Assembly: GCA_031769625.1 (NCBI GenBank)
Contig: JAUIMM010000040.1
Coordinates: 16,621,001 to 16,685,000, forward strand
Direction of reading: 5' to 3'
Origin: Taudactylus pleione
Taxonomy: Eukaryota; Chordata; Amphibia; Anura; Myobatrachidae
DNA length: 64,000 nucleotides
The notes under the pieces are model-generated. The model was not told the origin of the DNA. It did no database searches and saw only the letters and a program-made list of their open reading frames with translations. Shown here one piece after another: positions 9,865 through 21,702 of the stretch. Within the stretch, counting starts at the first letter, position 1; the number at the start of each line of letters is the position of its first letter. The position numbers and the translations under genes were made by a program.

Positions 9865-10870
9865 GTCCATATATGGCTCATAATAATCCAAGAAAGTTGT
9901 TTAACAATTTAGGGAGTGGTGAAGGTGAAAACACCAATGAATTTGTGGAACTGAACACTGGTTCCGAAACTGATGAACCTGTTCTTGCTTACCGTAGAAA
10001 GTAGTACTGAAAGTCTATTTCAAGGCAGCATTTCAGCTAAGTCAATAATATTCTCAGATGACCTAATTCATTATCAAATCATCAGTTTCAATAAAATACA
10101 ATTATTGTTTCAGAAGCACTTTTATTGTACTTATATTATTTGAACAAATTAATTATTTGAAAATTTACAAAAATTAGCATACAACTAATTTATTTGCTCT
10201 GATTTAAGTATTCACAAAATACATTTCAGTGTCACAAACTTAATGGAAGGTTTGATAGAGATGAATTGTTTAGCAAAACAATCTAGAAATGACTATGCTC
10301 AGACAATTGTTATACAGTATTTACTGTATAGTGGTTTATATTACAAGTCAATAAACAACAAATTCTCAGCTATGGTGTATCATATTCATTTTAAAATTAC
10401 ATTTCTGTCTTATAAAATAAAAGCCATCTCTGAGGAACGCTGGAGTTCAAAGTCTTCTCTAATGTCACTATTTGTTTGACACCAGTAATGCTGAGATTTC
10501 AGAACAGTCCATCTCCGCCAACAGAGCAGATGGCTTTTTGGCACTGAAAAATGTTTCAGATCTCCTCCTGCAGCGTTGTTTAACCTCGCCAAAGGATAAC
10601 TCAGTATGGAAATGCTACATGATCTTATGATCCTTTAAATTTGTTCATATTACAATATTTAGATAGATTAATGTTATTCATTAAGCAACTCTGAGATAGA
10701 TGTTTCTTCAATATTGCTCCTTTTGCTGTCAATCATTTTGGAAGAGATACAAAAATGTTTGAAAATGCTTTTAATTTTTTATGCCTTCAAGACATTATTT
10801 AATGGCAAAGTAACTAGAGATGTTTTTTTAATACACTGCATAGAATGTATTCCCCTGTGCTCTGATTTTG
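9865..10870. other. AT-rich stretch without recognised features
   Basis: Short open frames (for example 10243-10479 and 10714-10923) lack family motifs and I regard them as chance. Confidence 0.5.
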
Positions 10871-11093
10871 GATGGGGATTAATCGTGTTTTGGTTTTTGC
10901 AAAACCAACCTCAAGTAGTTTAGTTTTAGTTTCAGATAAAAATCAATAAAAGTCGGTTTTGAAATCCAGGTTCCGAATCGGCAACAGGTCCGAACCAGGT
11001 CACAAAAATTAATCTGAACCTTGACCTAGTTCTACTCTGAACCCCTATATTCGGGTATGTTCAGATTTCAGAAATCTGGACCTGCAGATCTCT
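10870..11093. repeat. Dispersed repeat fragment ending in GATCTCTA
   Basis: The sequence is rich in TTTTGG and CCAAAACC-like motifs and ends CCTGCAGATCTCTAAT. This resembles the GTGCACATCTCTAGTA terminus at 18.69 and 29.96 kb. Confidence 0.4.
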
Positions 11094-11154
11094 AATAATA
11101 AGGTGTAAAACATTCTCCCAGAAATTTAGAATAGGGAAAGAGGGAAAGAGGAGA

Positions 11155-11475
11155 CTAATACCCCATTTCCACCAAAATTCCGGGTCTGACCCAGATTTTT
11201 CCGGCGTGTAAGTGGTCGCTTGGAGATGACGTCATCTCCAAGCACCGCTGAAGCCGGACCAATCGGCTGGCTTGCAGCGCACTCCAGGTCATCATGACCC
11301 GGAGTGCGCTTTTCTCACAGCAGAATTTCACAGGCTACGCACGTGTTAAACCCTGCTATTTACCTGGGTTGGATTGCCGGGTCACTTGAGCTATCCAACC
11401 CTCTCCCCTTTTACACCAGGGAGCTGTTAACCTTCAATAACCTGGGTTTTAGCTCCGGTGTAAACGGCGTATTAG
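11155..11475. mobile_element. Hairpin MITE with CTAATACCCC ends
   Basis: The left end CTAATACCCCATTTCCACC and right end GGTGTAAACGGCGTATTAG are inverted with three mismatches. Inside are a perfect 24-bp palindrome at 11219-11242 (arms CTTGGAGATGAC) and a long hairpin (arms GCGCACTCCAGGTCAT) around 11277-11309. Non-coding. Confidence 0.7.
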
Positions 11476-11869
11476 ATAACATACAAACAATGGGAAGATA
11501 CTAAACAGTAAGAAATACATCCGGGCCATTTTAGCTGTGACTAAAACAGACAAGGTGATATTGTTACCTCGGGCACTATAAGTGGGGATGGAGAGCACTG
11601 CCCTTCACTGTCATTTGTTGAGGCTTGGCACATTAAACATCGATATTCAGTAAAACACATGGACAGAGATTATTTTGAACAGCAAACCTGTATGCACATT
11701 TATTAATATCAGCTGAAACTCCCACAGCTTGCTGAGCTGCATATGTAATAGGTTGGAACTTCTGAGCCAATGGTAAATCTACCATGTGTGCTGGGATCAT
11801 GAATCAGTGGAGCTCTGCACCCCTCTATTCCCAACCCTCCCAGCTCAATGTGTGAACAATATATACTGG

Positions 11870-11872
<3 letters not shown>

Positions 11873-11911
<39 letters not shown>
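11873..11911. repeat. (TA)n microsatellite
   Basis: About 19 TA dinucleotides. The flanks at 11480-11870 and 11912-12040 contain nothing recognised. Confidence 0.9.
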
Positions 11912-11915
<4 letters not shown>

Positions 11916-12045
11916 TGTGTGATAGTATTAATATAATATGACTGTGTGCATTAATATTAGATGTCAGGATTCAAGTGGGGTTTCTCCTGTATGATCATAC
12001 TTGCAGTAAACAATGCTTGATTTAGATGAATTACTAAGATTTATT

Positions 12046-12680
12046 GTCATACAGGGTGGTGCAATACTTAAGCAGGAAGATAAGGAAACAGGTAACAATA
12101 TTCACATTTCTAGGTAACTGGTATGCAATGGTAATACAGACATTTCTAAGTAACTGGTATGCAATGGTAATACAGTTCAGGATAATGCGGGGAATAGAAA
12201 CAGACTTTAGGATGAAGTATATGGATACACAAAGTCCTGGTTGACAAAATAGCAGTGTTGACTGAAATGTCCAGAATATACTGTATAAAGTGATGGTACA
12301 CTAGGAACTTCATTAACAAGAAAGCACAGGTGAGAACAGATGATTGGAGGCACTGATCTAGAATGCTGCAGAGTAGTGCAGAGAATCTGGAAGGCACTAG
12401 TAGTTCTGGAGAATATGCCTTGGCAAATACACTGGATAGCAACAAAACACAGACCCAGATTGTAAGTGCAGTTTGACAAGCAGGTGAAATAATAACTGGA
12501 CAAGTCCTGGATAGTGGAGCTCTGGTAAAGCAGATAAATGTACCAGACAACCCACATGAGACTCAAAGAGGATATCAGGTAGCAGAGACCAGCCTCTGAA
12601 AGAACAGGAAACACAAGGAATACTAGCTGGTAGTATAATCCGGAGTACAGACACTGAGGCAGACTTGACTTGATGAACTG
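12046..12680. other. LTR-like non-coding segment (uncertain)
   Basis: It starts TGTCATACAGGG and has the same purine-rich texture (GGCAGACTTG, GGAACCAG-like words) as the probable LTR at 19.04-22.47 kb. No matching terminus or duplication could be placed. It contains a 35-base tandem duplication at about 12106-12175 (GTAACTGGTATGCAATGG twice). The long minus-strand frames here have no recognised domain. Confidence 0.25.
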
Positions 12681-12687
12681 GCACCAG

Positions 12688-13060
12688 CAGTGGCAGGCTG
12701 GGCAGGGGGACAGGGTGCCAGCTGCCCCCCAGGCTGCTACAATTTTACAGCTTTGGGGCCGCTTGAATCACATGCCTGTTGGCTTGGCGACAGGAAGAAG
12801 TAACTCTCCGGCTACTATAATTCTGTCTTCCATCTGTCTCTTGGCCTCCTGTCCTATATTTGTCAGCGCCACCCGTCGGGATTGGTGGTGCTCGGGAATC
12901 CCACTGCGAGGGGTGGCCAATGACATCACTGTCACTGAGTCACCAGTCGGCCTCGCTGTCCACTTCCTGCTATCTTCTCCATTCAGTATAGTGAAGGGGT
13001 GGCAAAATATGCCCTGTGGGCCACATATGGTCCGCGAGCCAATCCTTCCCGGCCCACTGC
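12688..13060. mobile_element. hAT-like MITE pieces
   Basis: CAGTGGCAGGCTGGGCAGGG at 12688 resembles the left end of a hAT element. GGGGTGGCAAAATATGCCCT near 12997 resembles the start of another. Right ends and 8-bp duplications were not found. Confidence 0.35.
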
Positions 13061-13074
13061 ATCCCACCACTAGA

Positions 13075-13109
13075 CAATGACAAGTGGCCTGACCAGCCAC
13101 TTGTCATTG
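13075..13109. repeat. Hairpin with 14-bp arms
   Basis: CAATGACAAGTGGC and its exact complement surround a 7-base loop. It is probably internal to a short inverted-repeat element. From 13110 to about 13590 no other feature is recognised. Confidence 0.65.
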
Positions 13110-13599
13110 TGCTACAGTACCTCCGGACCGTGGCTGCCGCTGGGAACAGCCGGGTGCACCTGTATGCTCCCGGCTACAGTCTCACACTCACAGGCACGTT
13201 CCCTTGTGCACTGCATTGTGACTGTCTCCTCTTATGAGAGCAGAGGCATGAGAGCATGCTTCCGGACGTGCAGCAGCGGATCAGCAGTGCAGAGTAACAA
13301 ACGGCAGTGGCACAAGAAAGTTTATTACAAAGTGACCCAGATATAAAATCCCTTATAATAGTAAGTAATAAGGCAATAATTTTTACAACACTGACATTAT
13401 TTTGTATAATGTTTCTTTGTGTTTATTCTTCTTACTGACTTCCAGTGATTATATTGTTTTAAGCATTTGCATTTATTGTTACCTGTTTTCATTATCATTT
13501 GTATGTAATAAATATGGGGGATAAAAACACATATAGGGCTGGGAAAGGGGAGTGGGTGTTTTGGGTTACAGCAGAAAAGTACGAGTATATAAATATTAA

Positions 13600-13985
13600 G
13601 GGGCTGATTCTGATGGCCGCATTTGTATATATAGCTGCAGCTGCCTGCTACTAAGTCATGGTGATGTGAGAATCCTCCCCGTGTATACTAAATATTATGT
13701 AGTTTATCACACCCTCTTTTCTTACATCGGGAGTCGCCATCAGTAGTATTTGTACCAACCTCATGCTGGGTGCAAATGACCTCAGTTTCCCAAAACGGAG
13801 GTGTGTCACTGCCATTGTAGGGGAGGATAGAAGCCAGGATCTCTGTCGGCTGATGGAGATTTCCTGGCTTCTTCCTCTAAACTGCGGCAGCTGGCTGCGG
13901 GACCCCATGTGTCACCACAGCTGGCCGATGGTACTCAGATAATCTGATGCTGCGTTGGACAACGCAGCTCAGATAAGTAATGCAC
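13600..13985. mobile_element. Possible truncated GGGGCTGATTCTG element
   Basis: AAGGGGCTGATTCTGATGG near 13600 looks like a variant left end of the GGGCCTGATTC group. No inverse end was found before the hAT remnant. Confidence 0.3.
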
Positions 13986-14028
13986 AGGAGGCCAACTCAA
14001 TCCCAGCTATACTCACTTCTTAGTAGAT

Positions 14029-15690
14029 TTGTATGTTTTAAAAGCATCAAATCACCTCAGTTTTGGCTATGCTAATCAAGTTGAAAACAAAAAACTCGAT
14101 CAGACGCTATTCATGGTCCTGTGTCCCTGGTACCAAATTCCATCTTGGTTCCATTTATCGGACAATTCATTCCTTGACTGCACCAGGACACAACCCTACC
14201 CCCTAATTATTGGCCTAGAAACTGCCAATGTACCCACTGTTCACTTAACCACAGATATGAAAACAAGCTGTAGTAAGCAAACTAAAGATTACATGACTGT
14301 GACAGCCCACTGGGTGAGTGATTTGCCTTCAGTAGCAGCAGTATCTAACAAACAACGCCAGCTCATTCAGAGGCAAGCTACTCTGTGTATCACCGGCTTC
14401 ACTAAGAGGCATACTGCTGACAACCTCTAGAAAAACTAAGGTGCGTCATAGCAAAATGGCTTACCCCACTTGGACTCTCCTCAGGATTTGTGACTTCTGA
14501 CAATGCCACCAATATTGTAAGAGCATTACAGCTCAGTGAATTCCAACATGTCCCATGTTTTGCTCACACAATCAACTTGGTGGTACAGGGTTTTTTAAGA
14601 AATTACAGGGGAGTTCAGGAGATGCTGTCTTTGGCCCAGAAAATTTTGGGACATTAATGCCATTCAACCACACTACAGCATGCAGGAGATTGTAGCAACT
14701 TCAAGAACAGATGACTTTGCCCTGCCACCCCTGAAGCAAGAGGTGGTAACCAGGTGGAATTCCACACTTTATATGCTTCAGTGGGTGGAAGAACAGCAAA
14801 AAGCCATCCACAGCTATACAACAAGCCATGACATTGGGAGAGGAGGTGGAGTATTCTTTATTCCAGCTCAGTGGAGAATGCTTTCCATCTTGTGCAATGT
14901 GCTCAAACCCTTCAAAGTATCCACCTATGAAGGGAGTTCAGACACTACTAGCTTGAGTCAGGTGATTCCCATAATTAGGCTTTTGAAAAGTCAGCTAGAG
15001 AAATTGAAGTAGATGAAAGAAAGCAAATCCGCTAAGTATGTTGGACTTGTAGATCAAGTACTTTAATTGCATTGCCAGGATCCAAGGGTTGTGTATATCT
15101 TCAAATTGGATCACTACATTTTGCCTACCATGCTTGAACCTAGATTTAAGTCACACGTTGTGTCTAACTTTCCATCTTACCCAGGTCTTAAGAGATGCAA
15201 AGAGCTCCTGGTGAACAAGTTGGCAGCTCAAGTGGTACATGACACGACAACATCTCCTATAGTTTCTTCAGCAAATGCCAGGAAAAAAAATGTAGCTTTC
15301 CCAAAATACCCAGTGGTGATGTAGAGAAGTCAACACAACATTGTGACATCTGGTCAGGTCTAAAAGAATTTGTGAAAATTAGTGACACCTCTACCACGAC
15401 TCCATCTGATAGGGTCACCATCCAAAGAATGGCGGAGCATTATTTTCATGACACTGTACAAATAGGCATTTCACAGAGTCCCTTTAACTAATGGGAAAAA
15501 AGGCAATTTGAATGCCCTTGAACAGACTGGCTTTGCATAACTTAAGCTGCCCACAATCCAGAGTTTTCAGCACAGCCGGGCCTTGCCAGCGATCGGCGTA
15601 GGAGGCTACTTCCTCAAAATGTGGAAAAGATTATGTTCATCAAAATGAACTGGAATTCCACAAGACCTTTACTGCCAATTACATAAAAAA
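14029..15690 (+). pseudogene. hAT-family transposase remnant
   Basis: Fragments in order: WYQIPSWFHLSDNSF and HLTTDMKTSCS (14029-14430), then in another frame VTSDNATNIV and CFAHTINLVV (14436-14655), then back in the first frame KQEVVTRWNSTLYMLQ (14680-15012) and SAKYVGLVDQ, HYILPTMLEPRFKSHVV (to 15324). A decayed C-terminus follows near 15560-15660, with an FSTAG-like motif (FSAQPG) and RRLLPQNVEKIMFIKMNW. These are the RNase H-like core with its inserted helical domain and the C-terminal dimerisation block of hAT/ZBED-like transposases. Breaks include stops at 14428, 15010 and 15064 and frameshifts near 14432 and 14660. No terminal inverted repeats or 8-bp duplication were located. A related fragment lies at 63.6-64.0 kb. 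Confidence 0.8.
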
Positions 15691-15951
15691 ATGCAGAGGC
15701 ATCTGTAATTGCGGATTCCAACGGGGATGAATTATTATTGTGTGAGGATAATGTACACACTGATGAGGGTAAGAAAACAGATGAGGAGAATGACCTATTC
15801 CAACTGTAGAGGGGATTAACAATACTGTTAGCTGCCTTAAGCCCATTGGTAGCTTGTTTTGTGGGGGCCCAAACAAACCAATCACTTCAGCCACAAATGG
15901 CAGTCCCTGTCACTGAAATGATTGGTTTGTTAAACTGTGCATGTCCTATTT

Positions 15952-15952
15952 A

Positions 15953-15993
<41 letters not shown>

Positions 15994-16013
15994 TATACAC
16001 CCACACACACACG
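15952..16013. repeat. (TA)n(CA)n microsatellite
   Basis: A TA run passes directly into a CA run with minor interruptions. Confidence 0.9.
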
Positions 16014-16128
16014 CAACATAAAGGTCGGTGGGAGGGCCCAAGGACAAGTCCATCTTTTACCTCTTTTCTTTACATCATGCGCTGATTGGGGCATTGCTGG
16101 CTGTCTTTTGCATAGATGACAAACATTT

Positions 16129-16521
16129 TTTTATAATTTATTAAACTGCCATCCTGTCTACCACTGCAGTGCCACTCTTCTTTTCCAGATGTGCCAAGTT
16201 TGAAGTTGAACTGCATGTGGTTGATGAATGCCAAAAATACCCAGAAATTGTTATGGCCATCTCCTGTATGCCCCTTTAATTTACATTTTTTTTGAACCAC
16301 CGAGTTTATTTGGATGGGCAAAACATGGAACATTGAAATTCATCTAGTTTAAATGCTCTCCACCCCTCTCTCATAAATTTGCTTCAGAATAAAATATGCA
16401 ATTTACTAATTAATCAACCCTTCCTTCAACTACATACTTACTACATCTCCCACAGGCCTCTTATCTAGTTCTTAATTAGTGAAAACGTTCCTGGTTTCTT
16501 TCAATGGGGTCATATAGTTTA
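16129..16521. repeat. Dispersed repeat, CTGCCATCCTGTC family (left part)
   Basis: It carries CTGCCATCCTGTCTACCACTG, GTTGAACTGC and GGGCAAAACATGG, then CTCATAAATTT and GAAAACGTTCCTGG. The same blocks recur at 17617-17840, 18040-18686 and 29395-29959. The foldback at 16522 interrupts it. Confidence 0.65.
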
Positions 16522-17616
16522 ATAATAAAATGAAAAAAAAACACACTAAATTATAGGGCGCAACACCTCACAACAGCTCTGGTTTTAAAAATGAAACACC
16601 ACTTCATATACATACATAGATACAACAGAGAAAACCATAAACAGTGCTGAGAGGTCAAAATCCGAAGGGAGACACAGATCCCAAATATGCAGCTGTAATA
16701 TTCCAACAAAGCTGTCTTATTTTCTCATAACTCCAATGTGGATTTTCATGATATGAGAAAAAAATACAAAAAATGGGTTACATAACTATTAGGATGTACA
16801 CAGTTACTGAAGAATGAGTCCACTGATTCCCAAGGATCTGCTCAGTAGTAGAATACACCTTTAGTGCACATAGCAGAAGATGCATAAAGTAATGCTTACT
16901 ATAAGCTTACATCAGCAAGACATATTGCAGACTCATAAAGGTTTCTTTTCTATATATATGTTTTCCTCAACTTCCCATTGGTCACATATATGAAAGTGAA
17001 GAAAAACTCAGGATGTAGATAAAAATCACTTTTTAATGTTTAAAATATATATAAGCAATAATGCATCCGTACCAGATTATAACAGATAGTAACAAGCCTA
17101 ATCCATGAGCTTTACAGATGGTATAGAACCCGGGTGCTCTATTTAAATGGTATGAAGTGAGTGACAGTGAATTTACATTCCGTACCTGCAAAGCCTATTT
17201 CATACCATTTAAATAGAGCACCTGGGTTCTATGTGACCAATGGGAAGTTGAGGAAAAAATATACGGAGAAAATAAACCTTCATGAGTCTGCAATATGTCT
17301 TACTGATGTAAGCTTATAGTGAGCATTACTGTACTTTATGTATCTTCTGCTACGTGCACTAAAGGTGTATTCTACTACTGAGCACATCCTTGTGAACAAG
17401 TGGACTCATTCTTCAGTAACTGTGTACATCTAAACAGTTATGTAACCCATTTTTTGTATTTTGTTTCTCATATCATGAAAATCCACGTTGGAGTTATGAG
17501 AAAATAAGACAGCTTCGTTGGAATATTACAGCTGCATATTTGGGACCTGTGTCTCCCTTTGGATTTTGACCTCTCAGTGCTGTTTTTGGTTTTCTCTGTT
17601 GTATTCATATAGTTTA
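16522..17616. mobile_element. Foldback element with about 370-bp arms
   Basis: The left arm (about 16617-16989) and right arm (about 17227-17604) are inverted copies. They share ACAACAGAGAAAACC, GAGGTCAAAATCC, CATATCATGAAAATCCA-type blocks and CTTCCCATTGGTCACAT. An inner pair, GGGTGCTCTATTTAAATGG at about 17130 and its complement near 17205, extends the fold. The left arm has an extra roughly 130-bp segment (16990-17123). CATATAGTTTA occurs at both edges (16511-16521, 17606-17616), a possible 11-bp target duplication. No coding potential. Confidence 0.7.
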
Positions 17617-17840
17617 GTAAGCTGTCACCCTGTCTGCCACTACAGTGCCATTCTCTTTCCGGGATGTGCCATGTTGGAAGTTGAACTGCCACAGCTGCTG
17701 CAATCTTCTATATGCAGTTGATGAATGGCAAAAATGTCCAGAAATTTTTATGGCCACAGACAACATATCCTGCATGCCCCTTTCATTTTTTAGAAAATTC
17801 TGAAACACCAAGTTTATTGGGTGGGCAAAACATGGGACAT
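17617..17840. repeat. Dispersed repeat, CTGCCATCCTGTC family (right part)
   Basis: It continues the interrupted unit with CTGTCTGCCACTACAGTG, GTTGAACTGCCAC and GGGCAAAACATGG, in the same orientation as 16129-16333. Confidence 0.65.
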
Positions 17841-17879
17841 GTTCACACAGTTGTAACTATTAATTAATTTTTGCCCTGG

Positions 17880-18688
17880 CAGTCTAGTGTGAGCTCTCCT
17901 TCGAGTGGTCCTGTGTGAAATGGCACCCGAATCAACGCAATAGGGACTTCAAATAAAAAATCTGTGAAATCAAACGTCGGGATGATGACGCTTTGCAGCG
18001 ATTTTGAAACAAAGCCCGGTGGGAAAACACTAGCCGAGGCTCAGATCCCTCTCCTCCCTCATAAATTTTTTCCAGAATATAAAAAAAAATTATATTAAAT
18101 TTACAAACACCCCAGTCAGGGCTCAGATCCCATTATATCCCTCTCATTCCTCATAAATTTCTCTGGAATATAAAAACAATATATTAAATTTACAAACTAA
18201 TCAATCCTTTCCCTGCCTTCAACTACATACAAACTCCATCTCCCTCAGGCCTTTTGATTAATGAAAACGTTCTTGGTTTATTTCTATGGGGTTGTATAGT
18301 TTATTAAACTGCCATCCTGTCTGCCACTGCAGTGCAACTTTGTTTCCTAGAAGTGCCATGTTTAAAGTTGAACTGCCACATGTTTATTTTGCCCACTACT
18401 GTCGCTTAGCTTAGTCAGCCAGCTAGCTCGGTGCAACCTGTTGGCCTAAACTGGATAAAAACAATATTGTGAGCTGTAAGATGGTAAAAAGTGACTGGAA
18501 ATTAGTGGAAATTAATGTTATTGAATTAAATAATACTCTAGGCTCAAATTATGTGATTTTAGCTTTTTTTGTAAATTTTTGGAAAAAATACAAAACCAAA
18601 ACCAGTCACGGCAGTGTAGCATAACCAAAACCAGCCAACAAATTAAAACCAAAACCAGCAAGAATAGTCCGGCGTACATCTCTAGTAT
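17880..18688. repeat. Dispersed repeat copy ending in CATCTCTAGTA
   Basis: The order matches 29395-29959: CTCCCTCATAAATTT, AACTACATAC, GAAAACGTTCTTGG, GCCATCCTGTCTGCC, TAGCTTAGTCAGCCAGCTAG, AACTGGATAAAAACAATAT, a CCAAAACCAG-rich tail and TACATCTCTAGTA. It is non-coding. The right terminus is the most constant part of the family. Confidence 0.7.
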
Positions 18689-18711
18689 TGATGATATTCA
18701 TATACTGTAAA

Positions 18712-19036
18712 GCCTGATTCAGAGTTGCACCTAGGCCTGAATGCAGCTGCATTCTGAATGCAAATGGATCGCAAACTATACACACATCCTAATGTGCACA
18801 CATCACACCACCCACTTATTCCGTACATGAGAGCTGCAGTCATCTTTATCATTAACACTTACACCTACCACATGCTAGATGCAGGAGAGCCTTCTGAATT
18901 TGGCATCTGGCCCGTTCTGGCCCCCTGGTTTGATTGTATTAATGTAGTGTGTGTATAGTATTTGGGTCTATGATGGTATTAATATAAGATGTATGTGACG
19001 GAAAAAATATAATATGTATGAGTGTAATAGTGTTAA
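18712..19036. other. Mostly unrecognised; possible MITE fragment at left
   Basis: GCCTGATTCAGAGTTGCACC at 18712 resembles a degraded GGGCCTGATTCAG end. The remainder is featureless. Confidence 0.3.
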
Positions 19037-19225
19037 TGTGTGTCATGGTCTGGGTATTATGTAGATCCGGCTCAGGACCCTTAGGTTTAACTGACGTCTA
19101 AAGGAAACAAGGTGGCTTGATAATACTTTGGCTCATGGGTATGAACAGGAGCTTAGGTACACTAATGACAGTAAAGGAACCACAGATTTTTGATACAGTA
19201 TGCATGGATACTGGACTGGAACTGA

Positions 19226-20170
19226 GGGCCTGATTCAGAGCCGCTCGTAAGCGGCCACTCGTTCACTCTGAGCGATGTTCGCACATCTGCGCATGCGTAT
19301 GGGTCGTAATGCGCATGCGCCAACCAGTCAGTGCAGTCGGAAAACGTGTGTTCGCAAAATTGCGAGTGCCTGCTAATTTGAGTGACAGAATGAGGCGTTT
19401 GTGGGTGGTAACAGGGGAAAGGTGCTTGAAAACGGGGAGTGGAGATCCGAACGCAGGCGTGCCAAATGGTCAAAACGGGTGTTTTAAGGGTGTGCATAAT
19501 TAACAAAGCAGTGTCATCGGCCACGTCACTTGGTTGTTTCTTAAGGTGCCCACACACATAGCGACATTTTAAACGATTTGGCCGATTTCGACGAATCGTG
19601 ACGACGAATCGGGTAAAAAAAGTACAAATCGTGAGTTTATACTCACGAGCATGATGCCGATGCACGTCCCCACTCATCGTACATCGCATCTTCTGATCTG
19701 CCGTGCTGTAGGGCAGATTAGCCAATCTGGGATACAATGCATTGGCTCCAAGATAGATCTTTAGTCAGATTGGACATTTTTAACTCCAAATCGTGATCAC
19801 GATGGCAAGGGAGCTCCCGTGAAAGTTCATGAGGAAATTGGCCATAAAATCGTATCGTGAGGACATCGGTATGTGTGTGGGCACCTTTAGCCTGAACTGT
19901 TCGCATGATTGCGGTAGGAAAATCCAACCACAAGCACTGCGAGCAGTTCAGATGCCTTTCGATGTACACGATTAATCTAATAAATAGCGGAGATGACGTA
20001 TGATGCGAGCGGCCAGGGGGCGTCTTTACAAAATAGCGAGCGCATGTTTCGTTCACTCAATCAGATATAGAGGCGTCAACAGACCGCAAAGAGCGAGCGC
20101 TCAATTTAAATAGCCGGACCCTTTTTCTGAAAGAGCGAGTGCAAATACCGTCCGGCTCTGAATCAGGCCC
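19226..20170. mobile_element. GGGCCTGATTCAGAGCC element holding a nested MITE
   Basis: Inverted ends GGGCCTGATTCAGAGCC and GGCTCTGAATCAGGCCC are flanked by TGA on both sides (19223-19225, 20171-20173). The interior resembles the second GGGCCTGATTCAG family (GTGACAG, GTTTGTGGGTGGT, GGGTGTGCATAA) but has a distinct end, and 343 bases of it are a nested insert. Confidence 0.8.
19544..19886. mobile_element. Nested MITE with AGGTGCCCACACACATA ends
   Basis: AGGTGCCCACACACATA and TATGTGTGTGGGCACCT are perfect inverted repeats flanked by TTA (19541-19543, 19887-19889). The interior has AATCGTGA/TCACGATT-type palindromic words. A TTAA duplication (piggyBac-like) is possible if one right-hand base has changed. 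Confidence 0.8.
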
Positions 20171-20305
20171 TGAGTGAGCAGACCAGGTCCACTGGGCAAC
20201 CCTCATCTAGTGAACTGTGAAGGCCAGTAAGAACAGAAATATACTCCTGGGACAATGGTGACCTCCGGAACTCAGAACAGTATAATACTGGTAAATAGGA
20301 ACTCA

Positions 20306-20808
20306 GGGCCTGATTCACTACCGTATGCCACTGCGATTATGGACGCAATCTGCAGATTGTTTTGCACTGTGCATGCATCGCAGTGCGTGTGCGTGAACCA
20401 GCCGCTGTGGTGAGGACTGTGATAACAGTGACTACGCAGACCCATCGCAGAGTGATTGACAGGAAATGCCATTTGTGGGTGGTCGGCCGAACAAAGGCAT
20501 TCAAGTGCATTCACACACTGTTGCAGAGGCTTGCATAAATTAGCCACTGCGATGCCATAATCAGGTCTCATAGCGTGCGTGGAAGTTAGCAATTTCTGAG
20601 TAAGGTTAAAGCTTGTGCAAGTGTGCATGAGGCTGCGATGGTACTTGATTGTCCCGATGGTTTCACAGTCTTGCTAAACAGTAAGTATGTGTGCTGAGTA
20701 AAGTGGGCTTCCTGTTGCAGTGCTGCAGCGGGATTGCAATGAATTAGCATACTATCGCAGTTGAACTGCGTGCATAATCGCAATTGCGTACGGTAGTGAA
20801 TCAGGGCC
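20306..20808. mobile_element. GGGCCTGATTCACTACCGTA element
   Basis: The left end GGGCCTGATTCACTACCGTA pairs with TACGGTAGTGAATCAGGGCC on the right, with one transposed base. The interior shares GCATAAATTAGCCACTGCGA and GGTGGTCGG with the second family. Flanking triplets TCA/TCT do not match exactly. Confidence 0.7.
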
Positions 20809-21702
20809 TCTGACTACATAAGACTGATCCCTGGCTTGAGTTCTGAGTACAACTTGTGGAAGCTGTAACTCTGGTACTGCTCAGATGCAAGACTTGGAAA
20901 TGGAACCAGTAAAGAACTCAGAAACTGAGAGTCAGGATAAATAATACAGCTCCTGGACACCTCATTGTACAGACAATATACTGCACACTGAACCCTGGCC
21001 CTGGAACCAGCATCAGTCTCTGAACTAGCTTAAAACAAAAACATACAGTGCAGGGAAACCAATACAAGGTCAGCACAATAGTATAACATGATAGTCTGGA
21101 CAACCACTAAGCACAGAGCAATACAGAATAAGTAACTTGCATGCGGCTGTACTTGCCGGCTCTACACTGAGATGTAACAAGTTGGTATGCAGCGTGGAAG
21201 CTGCCATGCTGATAGGTGATGATACACAGTGGCAGATGGAAAGCAGTATACTTACTGGCTGAGAAGTGGTTGGAGCAGCTCTGTATACAGCGTGGGAGCT
21301 GCGGCACTGACAGGTGACGCTACACAACAGCAGATGGAAAGGTGATAGTTGTAAACTCCCTGGCTGATCGAAGTGGAAGAAGCAGATCTGTATTCAGCAT
21401 GGAAGCTGCAGTGCCAGCAGATGACAATACTCAGCGGCAGATGGTAAATAATGAGAATTCACAAAGTAGCAGATAAAGTCACAGAGGACATGATCACAGG
21501 ATACAGGAGTAAGCCCGGAGCCTAGAACTATCCTGGGAAGGAACACGTTGTTCAGGCAATGGGTTGCTCACAGGAACTGGTTTAAATAGAAGGTGGTGCT
21601 GTGCCATTGGTCTAGCTGACAAGGTGAGCACACAGGTGCATTAGTTAATAACAGGGAGGCATCCCTGGGATCTCTTGGAAACCGAAATAAACGAATGTCT
21701 GA

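Noticed and set aside
12146..12684. Three overlapping minus-strand frames of 95-135 codons, cysteine-rich, as a secreted protein
   Set aside because: They occupy three frames of the same stretch, have no splice-consistent structure or motif, and the region looks like non-coding LTR.
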